Shown here piece after piece: positions 59,517 through 64,000 of a stretch of DNA of 64,000 nucleotides. A program made the position numbers and the translations under genes. Position 1 is the first letter of the stretch. The number at the start of each line of letters is the position of its first letter. Source of the stretch: Octadecabacter temperatus (GTDB lineage Bacteria > Pseudomonadota > Alphaproteobacteria > Rhodobacterales > Rhodobacteraceae); NCBI RefSeq assembly GCF_001187845.1, contig NZ_CP012160.1, positions 1,860,001 through 1,924,000 of the forward strand. Reading direction: 5' to 3'. The notes under the pieces were generated by a model. It did not search any database and was not told the DNA's origin. It worked only from the letters and a program-made list of their open reading frames with translations.

Positions 59517-60917
59517 CTAGAGGGTGCGAACTTGTGGTGCACGCCAGCGTTTTGCCGGTTCCAAAAACAAATCCGTCAACGCCCAAACCAGCGCATCCAC
59601 ACGGTCCGGTGACCCTGTCCCCGCATAACCTTCGGCCGTCATCTGGCACATCTCATCCTCTAGCGCGCCAAGCCCGAATGCATGGCGCACCCGCCCCTGC
59701 TCATACAAAGCCGCCACAGGTTCAGCCCGCATCGCCTTGCCGCGCGTTGCATGCACTCCGCGATACGGCACAGCCGGATCAATGGACCGCACAATGGTCT
59801 CAACCATCGCGCCGCCTTGATTCACCTCAGCCACCAGCCGATCTGCACCATGGCGGTCCATCGCTGCAATCGCCGCCGCCGCCCATTCATTTGGCGACAC
59901 CCCCTGAACGGACGCGTCTTCCAGCACGTAGATCTTCCAGTCAGACACTGGCCCTTGGCTGACGATACCTGCCACAACAATTCCACAAGCATCCGACTTC
60001 GCAGACGCCCCCGCGGGTGGGTCCACCGCCACTACGATACGGTCCAACTGCGGGGCTTTGTTAACCCGACACCGTTCCAGCCGCGCCGATGTCCACAACG
60101 CCCCGTCAACATCTGCCAACAACACCCCATCCAGCTCCTGACGCCCCAACCGCGTTCCCGCGTAGCGTTCCTGCACTTCTTCCAGAAATCCATCCGCCAG
60201 ATAAGCACGGTTGTCCTGCGTGCTCGCATGGGTCTGAACCGTGCTGCTTCGCGCCAAAAGATCTTTCAATATCTCAACATTTTTTGGTGTTGTTGTCACA
60301 CATGCACGGGGTTTCTTGCCTAAACGCAACCCAAACTGCATCATGTCCCATGTCTCTTGCGCTTTGGGCCATTTCGCAAATTCATCCGCCCAAACAGCAT
60401 CAAATTGTGGCCCACGCAGGCGCTCTGGGTCGAACGCAGAATAAAGCCGCGCCTCCGCCCCATTCGGCCACACCAGCATCTGACGTCCTGCAATCCACGT
60501 CGGTCGACGATCAGGCGGGGAACACGCCAATATCCCGCTCTCGCCAAACACCATCACTTCACGCGCTTGCTCCATCGTCTCACCGATCAAACCCACGCGT
60601 CTCGCTACGCCGGGATCGCGCGGACGCGATCCCTCCACCATTGACCTGACCCATTCGGACCCCGCGCGCGTTTTACCTGCGCCGCGGCCCCCCAAAATAA
60701 CCCACGTCCGCCAGTCACCCTCCGGTGCCAGCTGGTGCTCCAATGCCCAGAAATCAAACAGATAAGGCAGCGCTTTTAGTTGCGGGCCCGAAAGCCCGCG
60801 TAAAAACGCCTTACGATCTGCAACATCTGCGGATGCGACCAAGGCGGCACCCGATCTCACGTCTGAGCTCGTCAAAGTCGACGTCCCCTTCGCTAAGTCC
60901 CGTTCCATGTCTGTCAT
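59517..60917 (-). CDS. GTA terminase large subunit (g2)
   Basis: The packaging motor and nuclease, 466 residues from the chosen start. The ATPase has a P-loop GGRGAGKT (residues 76-83), the adjacent region RTWVILGGRGAGKTRAGSEWVR, and a Walker B-like FDAVWADEFAKW. The C-terminal RNase H-like nuclease shows IVVAVDPPAGASAKSDACGIVVAG and VAEVNQGGAM. The start at 60917 has GGAGG nine bases upstream but overlaps g1 by 107 nt; a start further in (near 60842) cannot be excluded. Confidence 0.94.
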   Translation of the reverse strand: MTDMERDLAKGTSTLTSSDVRSGAALVASADVADRKAFLRGLSGPQLKALPYLFDFWALEHQLAPEGDWRTWVILGGRGAGKTRAGSEWVRSMVEGSRPRDPGVARRVGLIGETMEQAREVMVFGESGILACSPPDRRPTWIAGRQMLVWPNGAEARLYSAFDPERLRGPQFDAVWADEFAKWPKAQETWDMMQFGLRLGKKPRACVTTTPKNVEILKDLLARSSTVQTHASTQDNRAYLADGFLEEVQERYAGTRLGRQELDGVLLADVDGALWTSARLERCRVNKAPQLDRIVVAVDPPAGASAKSDACGIVVAGIVSQGPVSDWKIYVLEDASVQGVSPNEWAAAAIAAMDRHGADRLVAEVNQGGAMVETIVRSIDPAVPYRGVHATRGKAMRAEPVAALYEQGRVRHAFGLGALEDEMCQMTAEGYAGTGSPDRVDALVWALTDLFLEPAKRWRAPQVRTL

Positions 60918-61134
60918 TGAATTCCGCCTCCCGTTTACGGACTTCGGCGATCGCATCGGTCAGACGTGTCATCTGTTTGGGCATCAAATCGATGTCCTTG
61001 AAGTCGCCTGCTTTCACAAGCTCCAGCACCGTGCTCAATGTTTCGCCAATGGTTTCATAAAGCCGCCTAGCCTCCTCGATACGTTCAGCGGCCGATTTCT
61101 GATCGGTGGTTGTCCCACCGTTTTGCTTGCTCAT
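60811..61134 (-). CDS. GTA small terminase (g1)
   Basis: A 107-residue helical protein at the head of the cluster: AAERIEEARRLYETIGETLSTVLELVKAGDFKDIDLMPKQMTRLTDAIAEVRKREAEF. This matches the GTA gene 1 product, which serves as a TerS in the Rhodobacter capsulatus agent. GGGAGGGG precedes the ATG. A strong terminator-like hairpin stands about 50 nt upstream. Confidence 0.88.
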   Translation of the reverse strand: MSKQNGGTTTDQKSAAERIEEARRLYETIGETLSTVLELVKAGDFKDIDLMPKQMTRLTDAIAEVRKREAEFNDRHGTGLSEGDVDFDELRREIGCRLGRIRRCCRS

Positions 61135-61183
61135 TGCGAAGGTCCCCTCCCAAGGGTTGCTCCGCCCAATACCAAAAACTAAA

Positions 61184-61213
61184 ACGGGCCTTGGAACTGT
61201 GTCCAAAGCCCGT
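61184..61213 (-). terminator. Strong hairpin between mltG and GTA gene 1
   Basis: On the minus strand ACGGGCTTTGGA pairs with TCCAAGGCCCGT (12 bp, one G-U) around CACAGT and is followed by TTTTAGTTTTT. It fits an intrinsic terminator of the fabF-mltG transcript. It leaves only 50 nt before g1, so the GTA promoter either overlaps it or lies upstream of it. Confidence 0.8.
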
Positions 61214-61278
61214 AGTTGCTTTTGTCCAGCGCGTTAGGGATACGCCAAGCCAGAAATTTTACCAAATCTTACCAAGAC

Positions 61279-61297
61279 GTTAGCGCACTTAGCGCAA
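61279..61297. promoter_or_regulatory. Tandem GCGCTAA half-sites upstream of the GTA cluster
   Basis: On the minus strand GCGCTAAGTGCGCTAAC holds two GCGCTAA units nine bases apart, similar to halves of the GTTAGCGCTAAC palindrome before edd. They lie in the 100 nt between mltG and the hairpin. Regulatory meaning is speculative. Confidence 0.35.
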
Positions 61298-61313
61298 ACA
61301 CAATCTTAACGTT

Positions 61314-62489
61314 TTAGTTGCCTTCAGACGCCGCTCGCGCGGCCTCAAGCTCACGATAAATCGCCACATTGGCGTTATGTTCGTCCAACGTGACAGCAAA
61401 ATTATGCCCGTCGCGCGGGTTCAGCGTTTTCGCTACGAAGAAGATGAAATCCGTATCCGCCGGGTTCAGCGCCGCACGAATTGTATCCGCACCAGGGTTG
61501 GCAATCGGCGTCGCAGGCAAACCGGAAATCACATAAGTATTCCAAGGGTTTTCCGCGCGAAGTTCACTTTGGCGCAACCCACGCCCAAGCACGCCTTGGC
61601 CCTGCGTCACACCGTAAATAACCGTCGGGTCAGTTTGTAGGCGCATGCCTTGGTTCAAACGGTTCACAAACACCGATGCCACGTCAAACCGCTCATCCGA
61701 TGTGGACGCCTCTTTCTCGATGATAGACGCCAGAATCAACGCCTCTTCAGGGGACGCCAACGGCAACCCGTCCGCGCGTTCAGCCCATGCAGTCGCCAGA
61801 ATTCGCGCCTGTGCAGCTTCCATATCCGTCAACAATTCAGCCACCGAATCCCCAGGCCGTACTTGGTAAGAATTCGGCGCCAACATGCCTTCCGCCGGAA
61901 TTTCAGACACCGACCCGTCCATAAACTCCAATGAATTCAACGCCTGAACGATCTGCCAGCTGGTCACACCCTCAGAAATCACCACACGGTACTGCGTGTC
62001 ATTCGCTTCGCGTGTTTCGGTGTATTCTGCTGGCGTTTCTTCCACCTCAGATGGCTCAAAACTCGCCAATTCAACAAAGCGCCCTGTTGCTGGGTCCAAC
62101 TCACGGACCTGCGCCACAACACGCGTCACACCAACGCGGTACACGATCTCAGTACCACATGTGCTTTGCCCGCCCTGCGTCACGATATCCACGATTTCCG
62201 ACATGGACGCCCCTTCAGGCACCAGAAAACTACCGGCCTTCAACGCAGATGCTTTACCTGAGTAATCGACCCCCATCCGGAAAATGGACGGCGAAGAAAT
62301 CGCGTCTTGTTCAGCAAGGCTTTCACTCACGATCCGCATGTTTGATCCAGGCGTAACCTGCAGGCAAATCGCTTGGTCAAGCGGGCCCTCAGCGCTGTAT
62401 TCGTTGGTTCCCCAAACGATCACACCACCAAACAGAAACATCGCGACAATAAGAAACGTCAGCGCGTTCGCCGCGATATGCTTCCACAT
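61314..62489 (-). CDS. mltG: Endolytic transglycosylase MltG
   Basis: An inner-membrane lytic transglycosylase that cuts nascent glycan strands and so sets their length. It has 391 residues: an N-terminal membrane helix (ALTFLIVAMFLFGGVIVWG), a LysM-like subdomain, and the YceG catalytic domain with LILASIIEKEASTSDERFDVASVFVNRLNQGMRLQTDPTVIYG, containing the catalytic Glu of EKEA, then LPATPIANPGADTIRAALNPADTDFIFFV. It starts directly after the fabF stop (1-nt spacing), the common fabF-mltG pairing. Confidence 0.95.
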   Translation of the reverse strand: MWKHIAANALTFLIVAMFLFGGVIVWGTNEYSAEGPLDQAICLQVTPGSNMRIVSESLAEQDAISSPSIFRMGVDYSGKASALKAGSFLVPEGASMSEIVDIVTQGGQSTCGTEIVYRVGVTRVVAQVRELDPATGRFVELASFEPSEVEETPAEYTETREANDTQYRVVISEGVTSWQIVQALNSLEFMDGSVSEIPAEGMLAPNSYQVRPGDSVAELLTDMEAAQARILATAWAERADGLPLASPEEALILASIIEKEASTSDERFDVASVFVNRLNQGMRLQTDPTVIYGVTQGQGVLGRGLRQSELRAENPWNTYVISGLPATPIANPGADTIRAALNPADTDFIFFVAKTLNPRDGHNFAVTLDEHNANVAIYRELEAARAASEGN

Positions 62490-63749
62490 TTATTTGACTT
62501 TCCCGAACAGCACAGAGGCGTTGGTGCCGCCAAACCCAAACGAATTGGACAGTGCGACATCAATCTTACGCTCAACCTTCTTGTTAGCCGCCAGATCGAC
62601 CTTCGTTTCAACCGCAGGGTTGTCGAGGTTGATCGTTGGAGGTGCCACCTGATCGCGGATCGCAAGAATGCTGAAGATCGCCTCAATCGCGCCAGCGGCC
62701 CCCAAAAGGTGGCCTGTAGCAGATTTGGTCGATGACATCGTCACCTTGGATGCTGCGTCGCCCATCATGCGCTCCACCGCACCAAGTTCAATCGTGTCGG
62801 CCATCGTGGATGTGCCGTGTGCGTTGATGTAATCGATATCCGCTGGCTCAAGCCCCGCGTCACCAAGCGCCATACGCATGGACCGCTCACCGCCCTCGCC
62901 GTCCTCAGACGGTGCTGTGATGTGGTGTGCATCGCCCGTCAGGCCGTAACCGATGACCTCGGCGTAAATCTTGGCACCACGTGCAACCGCGTGATCGTAG
63001 TCTTCAAGCACAACCATGCCCGCGCCTTCGCCCATCACAAAACCATCACGGTCCGCGTCATATGGACGGCTTGCCGCCTTTGGATCATCCGCACGCTTGG
63101 TGGACAGCGCTTTACAGGCGTTAAAGCCCGCGATGCCGATCTCGCAAATCGTGGCTTCCGCCCCGCCTGCAATCATCACATCCGCACGGCCTGCTTTAAT
63201 CAACTGGGTCGCATCGCCAATCGCATGCGCACCTGTGGAACAGGCCGTCACAACCGCGTGGTTCGGGCCCTTAAAGCCGTACTTAATCGCGATTTGGCCG
63301 GAAATCAGGTTGATCAAAGCACCCGGAACAAAGAACGGCGACACGCGGCGCGGTCCCTTTTCTTTCATCATGATCGCAGTTTCGGCGATAGACTGAAGCC
63401 CACCAATACCAGACCCCGTCAAAACGCCTGTGCGCTCAAGGTCAGCAACGTCTTCCGGCTTCCAGCCTGCATCAGCGACAGCCTGTTCAGCCGCAGCCAT
63501 GGCGAACAGAATAAACGTGTCGACCTTACGGGCATCTTTAGGGTGCATGTATGTATCAGGATTGAACGTGCCATCCGTGCCGTCGCCATATGGCACTTCG
63601 CAAGCATAGGTGGTTCCAAACCCTTCAGGGTCAAACCGCGTAATTGGCCCAGCACCCGACTGTGCATCCAAAATGCGTTCCCAGCTTTTTTCAACACCAT
63701 CGGCCAGTGGGGTCACGAGACCCAACCCAGTCACAACTACTCGACGCAT
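62490..63749 (-). CDS. fabF: Beta-ketoacyl-ACP synthase II
   Basis: The fatty-acid elongation condensing enzyme. It has 419 residues with the thiolase fold: VVVTGLGLVTPLADGVEKSWERI at the N-terminus, the nucleophile Cys170 in VVTACSTGAHAIGDA, DRDGFVMGEGAGMVVLEDYDHAVARGAKIYAEVIGYG, the first catalytic His in INAHGTSTMADT and the second in SATGHLLGAAGA. No acpP gene is seen within the 250 nt upstream. Confidence 0.97.
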   Translation of the reverse strand: MRRVVVTGLGLVTPLADGVEKSWERILDAQSGAGPITRFDPEGFGTTYACEVPYGDGTDGTFNPDTYMHPKDARKVDTFILFAMAAAEQAVADAGWKPEDVADLERTGVLTGSGIGGLQSIAETAIMMKEKGPRRVSPFFVPGALINLISGQIAIKYGFKGPNHAVVTACSTGAHAIGDATQLIKAGRADVMIAGGAEATICEIGIAGFNACKALSTKRADDPKAASRPYDADRDGFVMGEGAGMVVLEDYDHAVARGAKIYAEVIGYGLTGDAHHITAPSEDGEGGERSMRMALGDAGLEPADIDYINAHGTSTMADTIELGAVERMMGDAASKVTMSSTKSATGHLLGAAGAIEAIFSILAIRDQVAPPTINLDNPAVETKVDLAANKKVERKIDVALSNSFGFGGTNASVLFGKVK

Positions 63750-64000
63750 GCTCTAGCCCTCACGTTTGCATTTATTGAAGCCCTAATACCGCGTGCAAGG
63801 GGACAGGGGCAAGAGCGGGTGGCGTCAAAAAGCCGATCCAGCGAATACAGTGGTCGATGTCCGCTTTGCGGACTAAGAAGACCTTAGGAATTTGCTTTCG
63901 AAGCGCGAGTAATTGCTGCAGAAATGTTCCATGGTCCGAATAACGTTTCACTCGCTCATCATTGTATTTCTTACGCTACTGACACAGCTCGGAGGTCTAG
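63750..64000. other. Window end: fabF upstream region
   Basis: 250 bases without a supported gene. It contains a GTCCGCTTTGCGGAC hairpin (63859-63873) that repeats the one at 33325-33339. A GGAGG at 63991-63995 could be the ribosome-binding site of a plus-strand gene starting just beyond the window; this cannot be confirmed. Confidence 0.4.

Noticed and set aside
62817..63887. 356-codon plus-strand frame across fabF
   Set aside because: Antisense to fabF with Arg/Cys/His-rich translation and no domain.

Overview
This is about 64 kb of chromosome from an alphaproteobacterium of the family Rhodobacteraceae, most likely the marine Roseobacter group (an Octadecabacter/Loktanella/Yoonia-like organism; the genus is inference). 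The evidence is a complete RcGTA-type gene transfer agent (GTA) cluster beside cysE, an edd-eda Entner-Doudoroff pair next to glnE, a pyruvate dehydrogenase E1-beta with its own lipoyl domain, several TRAP transporters, and coding sequence of moderately high GC. I found no tRNA, rRNA, CRISPR array or insertion sequence.

Layout. 1-10.4 kb: a lipoprotein, edd-eda behind a perfect GTTAGCGCTAAC palindrome, glnE with two coupled small genes, a YbaK-type deacylase, a very short GT51-like protein, two tandem DUF2852 paralogues behind twin dyads, and the leucyl-transferase bpt. 10.4-15.1 kb: a TakP-like DctP-Q-M TRAP operon with enlarged membrane subunits. 15.4-19.0 kb: an ilvB-ilvN operon behind a leader-peptide attenuator, with a lipoprotein and a DUF1796-like gene between the two subunit genes. 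19.6-28.4 kb: an accessory cassette (GST, sulfatase/phosphonate monoester hydrolase, TAXI TRAP transporter, SulP anion transporter) with a divergent LysR gene. 29-37.5 kb: single genes and small operons (fatty acid desaturase, EF-hand protein, Rieske oxygenase with a 69-residue partner, nucleoside hydrolase, MarR-isochorismatase pair under a perfect 17-bp operator, GNAT, SelO, DUF3179). 37.6-45.8 kb: two cyclophilins, pgk, class I fructose-bisphosphate aldolase, ftsB and pdhA-pdhB-pdhC. 46-61.2 kb: cysE, then the whole GTA cluster g1 to g15 on the minus strand. 61.3-63.8 kb: mltG and fabF.

How it fits together. The window holds much of central carbon flow: Entner-Doudoroff enzymes, pgk, aldolase, pyruvate dehydrogenase and pyruvate-consuming acetolactate synthase. 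The edd promoter and the aldolase upstream region share GTTAGCGC-type sites, which suggests one LacI-family (CceR-like) regulator; this is inference. The GTA cluster has every structural gene from terminase to the tail-tip protein without a visible frameshift, so particles are probably still made.

The least explained parts are the sulfatase/TRAP/SulP/GST/LysR cassette, the ilv attenuator and interrupted ilv operon, the lid-less GT51 protein, the apparently leaderless MarR gene sitting in its own operator, the strong hairpin between mltG and GTA gene 1, and a family of dispersed intergenic repeats.
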